This document shows, piece after piece, positions 8,518 to 17,362 of a DNA stretch of 64,000 nt. Both the position numbers and the translations under genes were made by a program. Source of the stretch: Patescibacteria group bacterium (lineage in GTDB: Bacteria > Patescibacteriota > Gracilibacteria > UBA1369); the NCBI GenBank assembly GCA_963169655.1, contig CAUJCM010000004.1:124001-188000 (forward strand), in the 5' to 3' direction. The stretch's first letter is position 1. Each line of letters opens with the position of its first letter. The notes beneath the pieces are model-generated. The model did no database searches, had not been told where the DNA came from, and saw only the letters and a program-made list of their open reading frames with translations.

Positions 8518-8943
8518 TTATTCCTCTTTAGAATTGTTGCTTTCTTTTTTCTTCTTGTTAACTACCTTTTCTTGATTAGCTGTTTTTGATTTTTTTATGA
8601 ACTCCTTTGATTTACTTATTAATGCCTTTTTAGTGTTTTTGATAATCTCACCTGCAGAAACCTTAAGATTCTTTTTAGCCTTGTTAAATAATTTTTGGCC
8701 TTCCTTTTTCCCATCTTTAATGTGTTTTTGAACTGTTGGATCATTATATAATTCTTGAGTAGTTTGTGAAATATCTTCACCAATAATTTGAGCGTTCTTT
8801 TGTAAAGTTTCACTACCATTACCACCTTTATCTAACTCTGATTTTATTTCTTTTCTTAATTCACTCCCTTTTTTTGGTGCGAAAGCTAAACCAAAAATTG
8901 CGCCAAGGATTGCTCCAAATAAAAATTTACTATTTCTCGACAT
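8518..8943 (-). CDS. YtxH domain-containing protein
   Basis: This 141-residue protein begins with the YtxH pattern: a short glycine-rich membrane helix (FLFGAILGAIFGLAFAP) followed directly by KKGSELRKEI. The remainder is a lysine-rich amphipathic, probably coiled, region ending in a very basic tail. YtxH-type proteins are membrane-anchored, stress-associated proteins of poorly defined function. It is convergent with the preceding plus-strand gene (7 bases apart) and separated from the upstream SLH gene by a terminator. Confidence 0.82.
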   Translation of the reverse strand: MSRNSKFLFGAILGAIFGLAFAPKKGSELRKEIKSELDKGGNGSETLQKNAQIIGEDISQTTQELYNDPTVQKHIKDGKKEGQKLFNKAKKNLKVSAGEIIKNTKKALISKSKEFIKKSKTANQEKVVNKKKKESNNSKEE

Positions 8944-8981
8944 TTGTTTGTTTTATTAATTTGTATTTATCACAATATAAC

Positions 8982-9012
8982 AAAAAGCCCTCTATCCTGT
9001 AAAGGTGAGGGC
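8982..9012 (-). terminator. intrinsic terminator of the large SLH gene
   Basis: On the minus strand the stem GCCCTC/GAGGGC (9007-9012 with 8987-8992) and its 14-nt loop are followed by a TTTTTG tract. It sits 31 bases after the stop of the 872-residue gene. Confidence 0.85.
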
Positions 9013-9043
9013 AATTTTGTTTATTATTGTTTAATATAGGTAA

Positions 9044-11662
9044 TTAGTATGAAATCCAAAAATATTTTCCATCTTGATAGACATAATAGCCGTTAGAATC
9101 ATTAGATGCTATCGGGTTTGTGTTAGTTGTCCATCTAACACAGTTTCCATTATTATCTCTTACTGAGCAATATTGAGTTGATCCATTATAGTCAAATGTA
9201 ACTGGTAAGCAATTTCCATAAATATCAGTTCCTAAACTACAATTTTCATTCCCAAGTGTGTTGACATATCTTATACAATTTCCTTTGTTATCAGATTCTA
9301 GACATCTTACTGAGTTGTCTCTATTATAGTCTTTATATAAACCTCTAATTTCAAATTGATAGAATAAGTTAGCTACATCACCTCTTGTCATTGCATCTGC
9401 TGGAAATAGTTTAGAACCATTTCCCATTAAATTATTAGATTTTGCATAACAAGCATATTTAATATACCAAAGAGTATCAGTATTTATTGGAGTATCTTCA
9501 TAAGGTTGCTCGCCACAAGTTGTTAAATTCATGTGATTTGCTTCCAAGAAAACTCTTAATAATTCTACTCTATTAATTGTATATGACGGTCTGAATGTAC
9601 CATCTGGATATCCAGTAGCAATATTAAACTTTCTAGCAACTTCTAGGTATGGAGCATACCAAGCATTTGCTAAAGTATCTGAATACTGTTTTCCAAAGAA
9701 TCCATTTAGGTTAACTTCATAACCGAGAGCCAATACTACTACTTTTGCAGTTTCAGCACGATTAATTGGTTCATAAGGTCTGAATGTACCATCTGGATAT
9801 CCTTCAAAGATTTTCTTTGTAGACATCAATTTAATTGCTTTACAGAATGGTGAGTAAATGGAAACATCTGAGTAACCAGCACATCTAGATTCGACTGGGA
9901 AGCCAATTCTAATACCATCAGTATCAACTTCTGTTAAAGCTCTATCAGTATCAGTATATTTACCGTCATCAGCCATGATTCTGTAAGTATAAATAGCATC
10001 TCTCATTACATAACCGTTTTTGTCTCTGCCATCCCAAGAATAAGAATATGTTCCAGCTGGTTGGGATTGAGAGTTTCTTAAAGTTTTAACAACTTTATTC
10101 CCATCTAAAACTTCAACTTTAAGTCTAGCTTTATTTGTTAAATCAAATTGTACAGTAGAATATTCACCTTTTAATGGGTTAAATATTTCATGTAAGACTT
10201 GAACATTTTTAATTAAATCTTCATTTGTTGATGGCCAATCATTTTCATACTCATCTCCATCATTTGTTACAGTAACAACACCAGTAACAGTTTCTGTATA
10301 ACAGTTATTAGCAGAAGCAGTTAATTCAAAAGTATAAGATCCTTTAGCAACATTATTATTGTTGTTATCTTTACCATTCCATACAATTTGAGAACTTCCA
10401 GTATTAAATAATGTATTTTGAATGAAAGTTCTTACAACTGTGTTATTGGATTTTAATACAACTCCAACTTTAGCTGGCTGAGATAAAGTGAAAGTTAAAG
10501 TAGTGTTTGTAGTATTTGGATCAAATGAAGTAGGGTTAACTGAACTTGAAGCTACTAAATTACAAGCAACTGGACTGGTTACAGCATTAACAGTAACAGG
10601 TGCAGCTAAGGTGTCACTGCCTCCATTGTTTGAAGCTGTGACGCTTACAGTATAAGTACCATTTCCTACAATATTCCCATTAGAGTTTTTTCCATCCCAA
10701 ACAAAACTATGGTTTCCAGCTGGTAAATTAGAACTGTTTAAAGTTCTGACAACTGTATTACCACTTAATATTTCTACTACTACATTAGCATTTTTGTCTG
10801 AAGAGAAAGAAATATTTGTAGTTTGATTATTTGGATTAAAAGTAGAAGGATTAACTTCTAAATTTGAAAGATTTGGAGCAGTTTCAGTATTAACTTTTAC
10901 TATAGTGACATTTAATGTTTCTGTATCTGAACCTTTAACATTATTTGCATAAAGTTCAACAGTATAAGTATTTGGAGCCATTAAAGTTCCAGCATCACTT
11001 CTACCATCCCAAATCAAAGTATAAGTCCCTTGGTTTTGTAAATTCTGAGCTCTTAAAGTTTTAACAATAGAGTTATTAAATTTAACATAAGCTCCAAGGC
11101 TAGCTTGAGTATTTAAAGAATAAGTAATAGTTGTTTGATGACCTTGTTCAGGATCAAAGAAAATAGGAGTAGCAGATGCTGTAATTACAGGAGCCACTAA
11201 CTGATTTCCATTATTACCATCATCTGATGCTGTGAAGCTAAATAAAAAGCTTTTAATATCAGAAGATGCAGCATTATAAGCTACAACTTGAGCTTTATAA
11301 TTGCCAGAAGGAGAACTTACACCTTCATTTGTATATCCATTCCAGATATAAGAATAGTTTGTTCCTCCATTTAAACTAGAATCAAAAAGTAATGTTTTGA
11401 CTATAGTATCATTTGAATCCTTAATCCAAACAGTTGCGGTTGCATTAGTGTTTAAATTAAAAGATACGGTGGCTTTACCACTAGCAGTATTTACATTTAA
11501 ATTTTGTATTGATGGAGCTACTGCTGCTACCTGTTTATTTGGGGTTGTTCCAGAAGGATAACCTCCATCAACATAGGCCATTGCAGAAGGCATTAATACT
11601 CCTACTATAAATGAGGATAATATCAATTTTTGTGCAAGGCCCTTAAATAGGGTATTTTTCAT
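9044..11662 (-). CDS. S-layer-type protein: five FlgD-like Ig repeats, three SLH domains, Cys-rich tail
   Basis: This 872-residue exported protein has a signal peptide at about 1-29 (ends PSAMA). Five FlgD-like Ig repeats follow, each closing with a W[DN]G-x-x-x-x-G pattern (for example WDGRSDAG, WDGKNSNG, WDGRDKNG) and a G-x-Y-T strand, roughly residues 50-580. Three SLH domains then span about 605-775, two with GYPDGTFRP and the third with GNGSKLFPAD. SLH domains usually anchor proteins to pyruvylated cell-wall polymer. The last 100 residues hold three short repeats of D-x-x-G-N-C (DNKGNC, DIYGNC, DNNGNC). It is probably a major surface protein. Confidence 0.9.
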   Translation of the reverse strand: MKNTLFKGLAQKLILSSFIVGVLMPSAMAYVDGGYPSGTTPNKQVAAVAPSIQNLNVNTASGKATVSFNLNTNATATVWIKDSNDTIVKTLLFDSSLNGGTNYSYIWNGYTNEGVSSPSGNYKAQVVAYNAASSDIKSFLFSFTASDDGNNGNQLVAPVITASATPIFFDPEQGHQTTITYSLNTQASLGAYVKFNNSIVKTLRAQNLQNQGTYTLIWDGRSDAGTLMAPNTYTVELYANNVKGSDTETLNVTIVKVNTETAPNLSNLEVNPSTFNPNNQTTNISFSSDKNANVVVEILSGNTVVRTLNSSNLPAGNHSFVWDGKNSNGNIVGNGTYTVSVTASNNGGSDTLAAPVTVNAVTSPVACNLVASSSVNPTSFDPNTTNTTLTFTLSQPAKVGVVLKSNNTVVRTFIQNTLFNTGSSQIVWNGKDNNNNNVAKGSYTFELTASANNCYTETVTGVVTVTNDGDEYENDWPSTNEDLIKNVQVLHEIFNPLKGEYSTVQFDLTNKARLKVEVLDGNKVVKTLRNSQSQPAGTYSYSWDGRDKNGYVMRDAIYTYRIMADDGKYTDTDRALTEVDTDGIRIGFPVESRCAGYSDVSIYSPFCKAIKLMSTKKIFEGYPDGTFRPYEPINRAETAKVVVLALGYEVNLNGFFGKQYSDTLANAWYAPYLEVARKFNIATGYPDGTFRPSYTINRVELLRVFLEANHMNLTTCGEQPYEDTPINTDTLWYIKYACYAKSNNLMGNGSKLFPADAMTRGDVANLFYQFEIRGLYKDYNRDNSVRCLESDNKGNCIRYVNTLGNENCSLGTDIYGNCLPVTFDYNGSTQYCSVRDNNGNCVRWTTNTNPIASNDSNGYYVYQDGKYFWISY

Positions 11663-11915
11663 AATAAAATAAATTAATTTATAAATAATAATAAATTTCT
11701 AATAAAGTATAATGTTTTAAAGAGATTTTTATTACAAAATAAAAATTCTTTTTAAGTATTTTGGATTTCTTACCTATATTTCAAAGGCCTTACAAAGCGT
11801 GATTAAGCCAAATAATAATGAGCTAATCATGGACAATTCACCATGCTAAGTCCTGATATTATCATATTTTGCCGGTCTGTCAAGTTTATTAATAAAATGT
11901 AAAAAATTTATTCAA
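11663..11915. other. non-coding interval upstream of the SLH gene and rpsT
   Basis: No plausible gene is seen between the SLH gene start and the rpsT promoter. The interval is very AT-rich and contains one small inverted repeat, CATGG/CCATG (11828-11832 with 11841-11845), inside a longer imperfect hairpin. A promoter for the SLH gene is expected here, but I could not pick a convincing -35/-10 pair on the minus strand. Confidence 0.5.
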
Positions 11916-11944
11916 TTGACATCACAGCTAACATTTGATTATAT
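11916..11944 (+). promoter_or_regulatory. sigma70-type promoter of rpsT
   Basis: A consensus TTGACA (11916-11921), 17-bp spacer and TTATAT -10 (11939-11944) lie about 30 bases upstream of the rpsT ATG. Confidence 0.7.
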
Positions 11945-11975
11945 AGCACAGTATTTTTAAAGTTTAAGATAAGAT

Positions 11976-12305
11976 ATGCCAATAACAAAATCAGCAAAAA
12001 AAGCAATGCGACAAGCAGAAGCTCGAAAAGAAAGAAGAAAGCCTTTTAAAAGCAGGCTTAAAACTGAAGTAAAAAATATTTTGGTTTTAGCAAAGAATGA
12101 TCCTGAAAAAGCAAAGAAAGCTCTTCCTCTTGCATATAAAGTAATTGATATGGCTTCAAAGAAAAACATTATCCACAAGAATAATGCAAATAGGAAAAAA
12201 TCTAGGCTTGCTTTAATGGTTGATAAAGCTACAAAAGGAGAATTGAAATCAACTACTACTACTAAAAAAAACAAAAAGAAAGTAGTTAATAAGAGTAAAA
12301 AATAA
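11976..12305 (+). CDS. rpsT: 30S ribosomal protein S20
   Basis: S20 (109 aa) is an early-assembly 16S rRNA-binding protein. The N-terminus ITKSAKKAMRQAEARKERRKPFKSRLKTEVK and the C-terminal block HKNNANRKKSRLA are diagnostic of the three-helix S20 fold. The last 25 residues are a Lys/Thr/Asn-rich extension longer than in most bacteria. It is transcribed alone from a strong promoter, with a probable terminator before tRNA-Trp. Confidence 0.94.
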   Translation: MPITKSAKKAMRQAEARKERRKPFKSRLKTEVKNILVLAKNDPEKAKKALPLAYKVIDMASKKNIIHKNNANRKKSRLALMVDKATKGELKSTTTTKKNKKKVVNKSKK

Positions 12306-12322
12306 TATCTTGTGTGATAATA

Positions 12323-12365
12323 GAGAAGAATTTAATGGAGTTTGGATCTCTTCTTTGTTTTTGTA
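12323..12365 (+). terminator. probable terminator after rpsT
   Basis: A short stem AGAAGA/TCTTCT (12324-12329 with 12349-12354) has a 19-nt loop and is followed by a T-rich tract. The stem is weak, but it sits between rpsT and tRNA-Trp. Confidence 0.5.
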
Positions 12366-12382
12366 TATTAAATAAATAATAT

Positions 12383-12456
12383 AGGGTCATCGTATAGTGG
12401 CAATACAGCGGTCTCCAAAACCGTTAACGTGGGTTCGATTCCTACTGACCCTGCCA
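12383..12456 (+). tRNA. tRNA-Trp (anticodon CCA)
   Basis: A full cloverleaf: acceptor AGGGTCA/TGACCCT, anticodon loop CTCCAAA giving CCA, T-loop GGTTCGATTCC, discriminator G and encoded CCA. It decodes UGG. The DedA gene begins 6 bases downstream. Confidence 0.96.
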
Positions 12457-12462
12457 GAGATT

Positions 12463-13071
12463 ATGAGTAATATAGATTTTTATATTCAGATAATAAAAAG
12501 CTACGGTTATATTGCAGTTGCGTTGTCTGTATTTGTTGAATCTATGGGATTTCCTTTCCCTGGCGAATTTTTGATTGTTTCTGGAGGTATTGCTGCTTCT
12601 TTAGGTGTTTTAGATTTAGAGCTTGTTATTATTTTTACAGTTATTTTTGCTTTTTTGGGCTATAATACTGGTTATGTGTTAGGGAGATTATTTGGTGACA
12701 AAGTCTTGAATAAAATTAAACGATTTAAAATGTTTCATCCAGACAGAATTAATAAGATGAAAAGTTTTTATTTTAAGTGGGGGTATAAAGCTATTTTTAT
12801 TGGAAGATTCTTACCCGTATTCAGAACTTATATGTCGTTATTATCTGGAATTTTCAAGGCACCTTATCATGTTTTTGCAGTTTATAATTTTTTAGGAACT
12901 GCGGCTTGGGTGTCTACTTTTACATTCTTGGGTTATTTGCTTGGAGAAAATATAGAGTTATTAAATACAGTTATGTATAGTTTTAAAGGAATAATTATTG
13001 CAATTGCTGCTTTAATTACTATTTTTTTAGTTTATAGCTTTTTTATTAAAAAAGATAATATTTCAGATTAA
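12463..13071 (+). CDS. DedA family membrane protein
   Basis: This 202-residue protein has about five hydrophobic segments. The DedA hallmarks are FVESMGFPFPGEFLIVSGG near residue 22, a GYVLGRLFGDK motif, and the central FYFKWGYKAIFIGRFLPVFRTYMSLLSG block with the conserved FxGRFxPxxRT arginines. DedA proteins are flippase-like transporters of undecaprenyl phosphate and related lipids. I use ATG 12463, because a longer in-frame start would lie inside tRNA-Trp. The tRNA and this gene may be co-transcribed. Confidence 0.9.
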   Translation: MSNIDFYIQIIKSYGYIAVALSVFVESMGFPFPGEFLIVSGGIAASLGVLDLELVIIFTVIFAFLGYNTGYVLGRLFGDKVLNKIKRFKMFHPDRINKMKSFYFKWGYKAIFIGRFLPVFRTYMSLLSGIFKAPYHVFAVYNFLGTAAWVSTFTFLGYLLGENIELLNTVMYSFKGIIIAIAALITIFLVYSFFIKKDNISD

Positions 13072-13162
13072 GCTGATCTTAGTTCTTTTAGATTTATTTT
13101 AAGCAGTCAATTGTTGGTACTTTATTGGTTGGGTTGTTTGTGTATTCAAGGGAGCTCACTAA

Positions 13163-13789
13163 TTATTTACTTAGTTTAGTCAATGTTCCTTGAACAATTT
13201 CTTGTAACCTTTGATATTTTTCTTTTATTTGCTTTCTCAAAATTAGAAAATCTTTTGTATCTTGATCAATATTTGCTGGTAATTTTATATAGTGATCATC
13301 ATAAGAAACTATAAATGAACATTGATTCAAAATTTCTTGTGGAAAGATGCGTAAATATGGTGCTGGTTTAATATTTCCCATACCTAAGGCATTACCTTGA
13401 TTGTCTTCAGGATTACTAAATAGCAATTTGAAATATGGAAATATGTCATAATTTTTATCATTAAAATAAGATGGTGGTATTGGTAAACCATTACTTAAGG
13501 TAGGTACTACTATTAAAGTGATTCTTGTTCCTTCAGGTATTGAACCTCTTAGATAAGCTTTTTGTTGATCTAGTGATTGTAAAAAATAATTTAAAGGTTT
13601 TTCTGTCAAAAAATTTTCCTTATCTTTGATTTGAAAACAAGAAAGTAAGTTTAACAAAGAAAATTGTGGGCAAGATTTTAATTGGTCATTACCTTGAGCC
13701 CAAGATGCTAAGTTAGTAATGGCGTCACAAAATACTGATAATGGATTTTGAGAAAGATTTAATTCAATATTGTTTTCATTATTATTCAT
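13163..13789 (-). CDS. unknown partner of the kinase-like gene
   Basis: This 208-residue soluble protein has no signal peptide or membrane helix. A central beta-rich part (RITLIVVPTLSNGLPIPPSYF, about residues 89-109) is followed by a Lys/Gln-rich helical tail. I do not recognise it. Its ATG overlaps the stop of the kinase-like gene in a TAATG arrangement, which implies translational coupling and a shared role, perhaps as substrate or regulator. That role is inferred from position only. Confidence 0.65.
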   Translation of the reverse strand: MNNNENNIELNLSQNPLSVFCDAITNLASWAQGNDQLKSCPQFSLLNLLSCFQIKDKENFLTEKPLNYFLQSLDQQKAYLRGSIPEGTRITLIVVPTLSNGLPIPPSYFNDKNYDIFPYFKLLFSNPEDNQGNALGMGNIKPAPYLRIFPQEILNQCSFIVSYDDHYIKLPANIDQDTKDFLILRKQIKEKYQRLQEIVQGTLTKLSK

Positions 13790-15567
13790 TATTGTAAAGT
13801 TAGTATTTCTTGTAAATTAGTTTTAATTTCCTCCATAGAAATAAATTCAGGATCTATTCCATTTTTAGGGTTATCTTCCTTAAATCTGTAGGGGTGAAAA
13901 TGGGCTTGATGTAACCTTATATATAAATAATAGAGGATTTGGTCTTTAGGTTCGAGTTGATGAGTATTTAATGAAACTGGGTCTTGATAAAGTTTATCCA
14001 TTTCTGAAAGTGATTCGTAGTTAATAGGATTTTTGATCTTCATTTTTTTAATAAAATATAGTTCCATAATTCTTGCCAAGGCATATTTATGATAAGTGTG
14101 TTTAGATATTTGTCCGCTTAACTCCATAGCCAATAGATGTGCGGAATTATAAAATGGAGTTTTGGGAACATTACCTTTAACTAATTCCCAACCTTTTTCA
14201 CTTCTCATTCCTACAACTTGATTTTTAATCATAGGATACATTGAAGCATCTTCTGGAATACCTCGAATTTCTATTTCACCTTTTTTATATTTTGAATATT
14301 CAAGAAAACCTCCAATATCGCCAACAATGGCTCCTTGATCACCCAAAAGTAAATTACCATTTTTTAAATCATTATCTATAATCTCAATATCGCCAAGGAA
14401 TTGAAGTCCATTAACTGCTCCAATTAATTGATGAGCAAAATAATCTGGTAAATTTTCTTTAGCAAAATTAATTTTACTAAAATTATTAATTTCACCATCT
14501 ACATCTCTTATTATTGGCATAATGTAATAATGATCACTAATATAAATTGGACATAATAGATGCTTTGCTCCTAAGTGTGCATTATTTCTTTTAATGGCTG
14601 AACTTATTTTTTTTGCTACTTGTAATTCTTCTAAAAAATAAGCTTTTGATATTCTATCTTCTAGACTAGTTTTTAAAAGAACTGGATTTAATGCTAAATT
14701 TTTTTCTTCGCAATAATAAACATTATAGATTATCCCCATTCCTCCTCTTTTAAACTCGTTCATCCTCACAATATATACTGTTTTTTCTTCTCCACTCAAA
14801 GTATCTTTTCTTTTTTCGCTATAACTACCAATCACAATTAAGGATTGAATAAACTGTGGAGATAATAAGTCGAAATTTCTAAAAAATAATTCAAAATCTA
14901 TTGGCTTTTTGACTAATTTATTAACAAATCTCCATAATTTTGGATTACTTGGTTCCTGTTTAAATAAGAAATATAAATCACAGACATCAGTAGGAGATAA
15001 CGATTCTTTTGTAATAAATTGATCAATGTCAATATTCTTATTGGCTAATTCCTGATAATTAATTTTTAAATCTTCAATCGTTCCTTCATGTCTAGTTAAA
15101 AAGTGCCGTTCTGAAGCTTGAGGTTCAATTATTGAATCATGTTGATTATTTGAATGTATTACTGTATTTGAATCTTTGCTACTGTCTGAAATATTATCTA
15201 CCCACCATGTTCTTTTTGAATCTTTCTGAATAAATTGAGATTTAGATAAAATAGGTTGTGGAATGGTAGGTTCTTCAGATGCAACTTGCTGTAATTCCTT
15301 GAATTGCTTCATTATTTCCTCTTTGGTGTAGTCTATTGTTTGGGTTAAAATATCATCTTCAGTGATTTCAATTCTAGTTGGAGATAAGTGTATATCTTGA
15401 GTTGGTAAATCACCAATATCAATACTTTTTGCTTGAGGCCTATTATCTTTATGAAAAACAGCTCTTTTAGTGGGTTTTTTTCGTTTTGAAATTACCTTTC
15501 CATCATTCTCAGGAGAATCAATATTTTTACTGTCTTTTTCCATATTTTTTATGCTAAATCCTGACAT
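13789..15567 (-). CDS. Ser/Thr protein kinase-like protein, divergent
   Basis: This 592-residue protein begins with about 165 low-complexity, Ser/Asp/Gln-rich residues, followed by a helical region to about 260. The kinase-like part starts with a glycine loop (RGGMGIIYNVY, about 272-282) and a PVLLKTSL strand that offers the ATP lysine. The catalytic loop reads IDNDLKNGNLLL (about 398-409): the HRD motif is replaced by DND, but D-x-K-x-x-N is kept. The DFG motif is GDIGGF (about 416). A C-terminal helical region follows. An ATG at 15543 is an alternative start. Activity is plausible but unproven. Confidence 0.75.
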   Translation of the reverse strand: MSGFSIKNMEKDSKNIDSPENDGKVISKRKKPTKRAVFHKDNRPQAKSIDIGDLPTQDIHLSPTRIEITEDDILTQTIDYTKEEIMKQFKELQQVASEEPTIPQPILSKSQFIQKDSKRTWWVDNISDSSKDSNTVIHSNNQHDSIIEPQASERHFLTRHEGTIEDLKINYQELANKNIDIDQFITKESLSPTDVCDLYFLFKQEPSNPKLWRFVNKLVKKPIDFELFFRNFDLLSPQFIQSLIVIGSYSEKRKDTLSGEEKTVYIVRMNEFKRGGMGIIYNVYYCEEKNLALNPVLLKTSLEDRISKAYFLEELQVAKKISSAIKRNNAHLGAKHLLCPIYISDHYYIMPIIRDVDGEINNFSKINFAKENLPDYFAHQLIGAVNGLQFLGDIEIIDNDLKNGNLLLGDQGAIVGDIGGFLEYSKYKKGEIEIRGIPEDASMYPMIKNQVVGMRSEKGWELVKGNVPKTPFYNSAHLLAMELSGQISKHTYHKYALARIMELYFIKKMKIKNPINYESLSEMDKLYQDPVSLNTHQLEPKDQILYYLYIRLHQAHFHPYRFKEDNPKNGIDPEFISMEEIKTNLQEILTLQ

Positions 15568-15632
15568 TATAGCATAAATTAGGAATATCTTAAAGTCGCA
15601 TTAATTATATTATTTAACTTTTAATTAAGTAA

Positions 15633-15656
15633 AAAAGGCCTCATTTGAGGCCTTTT
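15633..15656 (-). terminator. intrinsic terminator after ppa
   Basis: On the minus strand the perfect stem AAAAGGCCTC/GAGGCCTTTT (15647-15656 with 15633-15642, ATTT-type loop) runs into a T-tract, 18 bases after the ppa stop codon. Confidence 0.85.
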
Positions 15657-15673
15657 AATTATTATTCTATATA

Positions 15674-16219
15674 TTAATTATTGAATTTCTTTTTATATTC
15701 TTCAATAGACTCTCTAATCAAATCATAAGCTTTCTCTTTATTTAAAAACTCTCCTACTTTTACTGTTCCAATCCCAGTTTGAGCAATTTTATAAATTTCC
15801 ATAAAAGTTTTAAGATCTTTTTTCTGATATTCAGTTAAATTATTAATGTCTTTAACATGATCAAAACGAGGATCTTTTTTATTTACACAAATTATTTTAT
15901 GATCAACTTCACCGTTATCTTCCATTTCCATAACTCCAATTACTCTTCCAGTAGCCATTACGCCAGGTGTTATTGGATAAGTAGAAAAAATAACTGCATC
16001 TAATGGATCATTATCTCCATTATTCCAAGTTCCAGGAACATCACAGTAATTTACTGGATAAAAAGTTGGACCATATAAAACTCTATCTAATTCTAAAATG
16101 CCAATTTCTTTATTAAATTCATATTTATTGGCATCTCCTTGAGAAATTTCTACTATTAATTTTAATTCTTCTGGGGCTTTATCTTGTTTGATAGTATGAA
16201 ATGGTGAATATGGATTCAT
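15674..16219 (-). CDS. ppa: inorganic pyrophosphatase, family I
   Basis: The enzyme (181 aa) hydrolyses pyrophosphate to two phosphates and so pulls biosynthetic reactions forward. The family I signature DNDPLD is at residues 69-74. The substrate-binding stretch NKYEF (31-35), LDRVLYGPTFYPVNYC and the KKDPRFD segment are all present. Length fits the bacterial hexameric type. It is monocistronic by appearance, with its own terminator, and divergent from the lipoprotein gene. Confidence 0.95.
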   Translation of the reverse strand: MNPYSPFHTIKQDKAPEELKLIVEISQGDANKYEFNKEIGILELDRVLYGPTFYPVNYCDVPGTWNNGDNDPLDAVIFSTYPITPGVMATGRVIGVMEMEDNGEVDHKIICVNKKDPRFDHVKDINNLTEYQKKDLKTFMEIYKIAQTGIGTVKVGEFLNKEKAYDLIRESIEEYKKKFNN

Positions 16220-16298
16220 TAGTTTTCTGTTAAGATATAAATATCGTGGAAATTTTTATCATATTTAGTTATTTTCTTCAATCAATTGATTTTTAATT

Positions 16299-16326
16299 TT
16301 GTTTTATTTATGTAAATTGGTATAAG
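16299..16326 (+). promoter_or_regulatory. promoter of the lipoprotein gene
   Basis: TTGTTT (16299-16304), 16-bp spacer, and an extended -10 TGG-TATAAG (TATAAG at 16321-16326) lie 30 bases upstream of the ATG. Confidence 0.5.
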
Positions 16327-16356
16327 TAAAGTCGTGTATTTTTTAAAAAGATAAAA

Positions 16357-17064
16357 ATGAATAAAAAATTTATTATTATTGGTAGTTTATCAATTTTAAC
16401 TTTTGCAGGTTGCCAAAATATTGCAGATGAAATGACAAAGAAAATGGTAGAAGGTGTGGTGAATACAGCATCTAATGGTGAATTAAAATTAGATATAAAA
16501 GATCTTGAAAAGGGACAAATTTCTGTAACTACAAAAGAAGGAGTAATGGATTTTAGTGGAGATGAAAATGGTGGAACTGTTAAATTAACTGATAATTCTG
16601 GAAAAGTTATTGTGGATGCAAATAGTGACGGTAAAAATGTTTTAGTAAAAGGAGAAGATGGTAAAACTTTAGTAGAAGGAAGTGAAGAAGGTCAATTTAA
16701 TATAAATACTGGAGATGGCGAAAATCTAAAAATAGCATCTGGTAAAAATGGAGTAAGACCGCAAAATATTCCTGATTATTTACCTTCTGTAAAAAATGCA
16801 AATAACTTTGTATTTATGAATTCTGCAGGTACTGAAATGTTATCTTTTGAGGTAAATAATGGTGATTTGAAAGAGATATGTGATCAACAAATTGAATTAT
16901 TAAAAAATAAAGGTTGGGAAGATTCTTCTGTAGGATTTAATGTGGCTGGAGGTAATTTGCAAATGTCAACAATGACTAGAGAGGATAATAATTTATCTAT
17001 TACTTGTAACCAAGGAGATGATGGTGTTGTAAGAGTAAATTTAGGTGTTGGACCTAAATATTAA
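16357..17064 (+). CDS. lipoprotein, unknown function
   Basis: This 235-residue protein has a type II signal peptide with lipobox TFAG|C, so Cys19 would be lipid-modified. The middle (about residues 45-140) is a run of short Gly/Asp/Asn-rich strands (SGDENGGTVKL, NSDGKNVLVKGEDGKTL), suggesting a repetitive beta structure. A C-terminal domain of about 90 residues contains LPSVKNANNFVF and an LLKNKGWEDSS helix. A similar C-terminal domain occurs in small lipoproteins, but I cannot name it. A good promoter and terminator suggest a single-gene unit. Confidence 0.8.
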   Translation: MNKKFIIIGSLSILTFAGCQNIADEMTKKMVEGVVNTASNGELKLDIKDLEKGQISVTTKEGVMDFSGDENGGTVKLTDNSGKVIVDANSDGKNVLVKGEDGKTLVEGSEEGQFNINTGDGENLKIASGKNGVRPQNIPDYLPSVKNANNFVFMNSAGTEMLSFEVNNGDLKEICDQQIELLKNKGWEDSSVGFNVAGGNLQMSTMTREDNNLSITCNQGDDGVVRVNLGVGPKY

Positions 17065-17081
17065 TATCTAATTAACGATAA

Positions 17082-17116
17082 AAAAAATAGCTTCTAGGTT
17101 TTAGAGGCTATTTTTT
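17082..17116 (+). terminator. intrinsic terminator after the lipoprotein gene
   Basis: An A-run and stem TAGCTTCTA pair with TAGAGGCTA (one G-U pair) and run into six Ts, starting 18 bases after the stop codon. Confidence 0.82.
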
Positions 17117-17173
17117 AAAAAAACGATTGATTAAGCTAGTCATTTATAATAAATTAACTGTCGTAGACCTTTA

Positions 17174-17250
<77 letters not shown>

Positions 17251-17305
17251 CTTTAAAAATTTAGTAAACTATTGTTTTAAGTAAATAAACATCACTATTA
17301 CGTGC

Positions 17306-17333
17306 TAGACATTAAAAGTGTTTTACTTATAAT
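17306..17333 (+). promoter_or_regulatory. promoter upstream of a disrupted gene
   Basis: TAGACA (17306-17311), 16-bp spacer, and a consensus TATAAT (17328-17333) lie 30 bases before the ATG of the broken gene. Confidence 0.6.
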
Positions 17334-17362
17334 TGTTTTAATTATTCTTAAATATTGCGATA

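Noticed and set aside
9044-11662. CRISPR or DNA-level tandem repeat in the large SLH gene
   Set aside because: The repetition is at protein level (Ig and SLH domains) with diverged DNA. No array of identical repeats and spacers was seen anywhere in the window.
12397-12462. Longer N-terminus for the DedA protein
   Set aside because: The upstream in-frame ATG lies inside tRNA-Trp and the added residues are translated tRNA sequence.
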